A stretch of DNA of 5,962 bases from assembly GCA_021778975.1 (NCBI GenBank), contig JAJYBO010000192.1, positions 1 through 5,962 on the forward strand. The letters are read 5' to 3'. The number at the start of each line of letters is the position of its first letter. Positions within the stretch are counted from its first letter, which is position 1. The DNA comes from Deltaproteobacteria bacterium. Lineage in GTDB: Bacteria; Desulfobacterota; Desulfobacteria; Desulfobacterales; Desulfatirhabdiaceae. Under the pieces are notes generated by a model that did no database searches, was not told where the DNA came from, and saw nothing but the letters and a program-made list of their open reading frames with translations. The position numbers and the translations under genes are program-made. Of the stretch, positions 5,461-5,962 are shown one piece after another.

Positions 5461-5962
5461 TTAAAGCTTCGATTTTAGCCATTGCCACGGAAAAAGCATG
5501 GAGACGGTCTGCTGGTATTTTCGATAGTCGTCACCGAACTCGCGCACCAATTTCCGTTCCTCCAGAAAAGATCCAACAACAAAATATACGCTGATGACGC
5601 TGTTCATCAAGATCGCTGAAATGCTCAGGTTCACCGCCCATACGATCATTATGCCGCCCAGATACCAGGGATGCCGGACGATCCGATGAACGCCGGACAC
5701 AACGAATGCATCGCAATTGCAGAGAGACTTGTTGATTCGTTTCGTCCTCATTTGGGCAATTCCGGAGAACTGCGCCCAACTGTAATGTCTGCCTCCGGCA
5801 ACGAACAGATAGATGGCGCCCGCCAGAAGAAGAAATTGAATAATTGTCAATGGGTTTTCCCAATAGAAAACGGGGGCTTCACGAACCCTGTGGGAATAGA
5901 TGACAAGAGGTATCAGCGTTGTGACGGACACGATATTGTAAAAAATGCGATAGAATCGAAAG
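5461..5962 (-). CDS. ICMT-like integral-membrane methyltransferase (5' end outside window)
   Basis: This looks like a small membrane methyltransferase of the isoprenylcysteine carboxyl methyltransferase/phospholipid methyltransferase superfamily, which uses S-adenosylmethionine. From the GTG at 5931 the product is 156 residues. The frame stays open upstream to the window edge and reads RFYRIFYNIV, which fits a membrane protein, so the true start is probably outside and 166 residues are visible. Numbered from the GTG: a hydrophobic segment at about 27-46; the motif GVHRIVRHPWYLGG (80-93), typical of the SAM-binding region; further hydrophobic segments at about 93-122; and EERKLVREFG (124-133) plus DDYRKYQ (134-140), the conserved acidic/Tyr C-terminal motif. 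The gene converges on the receiver-kinase gene with 35 nt between stops. Its substrate cannot be told, and nothing links it to the Hdr genes. The base composition is lower in GC than in the hdr genes. Confidence 0.75.
   Translation of the reverse strand, partial: FRFYRIFYNIVSVTTLIPLVIYSHRVREAPVFYWENPLTIIQFLLLAGAIYLFVAGGRHYSWAQFSGIAQMRTKRINKSLCNCDAFVVSGVHRIVRHPWYLGGIMIVWAVNLSISAILMNSVISVYFVVGSFLEERKLVREFGDDYRKYQQTVSMLFPWQWLKSKL

Noticed and set aside
5253..5594. 113-codon + strand frame spanning the end of the receiver-kinase and the convergent gene
   Set aside because: It overlaps two better-supported genes in other frames and has no RBS or domain; it matters only as the frame reached if one G is lost from the G9 tract.
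5929..5931. GTG as the true start of the membrane methyltransferase
   Set aside because: The frame stays open to the window edge with membrane-protein-like sequence upstream, so the gene is better treated as partial.

Overview
The window reads as a stretch of anaerobic, Desulfobacterota-like chromosome (sulfate-reducer type). This is inferred from the gene content: an hdrA-hdrC-hdrB set, a sensor kinase with periplasmic c-type heme motifs, and a receiver-first histidine kinase. No rRNA, tRNA or other taxonomic marker is present, so the assignment is an inference.

Layout. Positions 1-2022 carry the 3' end of an HdrA-like flavin/iron-sulfur subunit (cut by the window edge), a complete HdrC-like subunit with two [4Fe-4S] motifs, and a complete HdrB-like subunit with two CCG domains. 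hdrC and hdrB overlap by 4 nt. Six bases after hdrB, still on the + strand, a 767-residue membrane histidine kinase begins (2029-4332). It has a periplasmic sensor with CxxCH and CxxxxCH motifs, then HAMP, a cysteine-bearing PAS, a second PAS, HisKA and HATPase. Its 3' end overlaps by 26 nt a 372-residue protein with an N-terminal receiver domain and its own histidine-kinase core (4307-5425). After a 35-nt gap comes a convergent minus-strand gene for an integral-membrane methyltransferase of the isoprenylcysteine carboxyl methyltransferase (ICMT)-like type. It is open at the right edge of the window.

How the genes may work together. HdrABC modules pass electrons between a flavin/iron-sulfur hub (HdrA), a ferredoxin-like relay (HdrC) and a thiol/disulfide-active subunit (HdrB). 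The tight same-strand packing of five genes, with ATGA and 26-nt overlaps, suggests one transcript. The sensor kinase looks built to read redox state: two c-heme motifs outside the membrane and a C...CxxC PAS inside. The receiver-kinase is its probable partner. Neither signalling protein has a DNA-binding or other output domain, so the final target lies elsewhere.

No mobile elements, CRISPR arrays, RNA genes or clear terminators were seen, and no gene-free stretch exceeds 60 nt.
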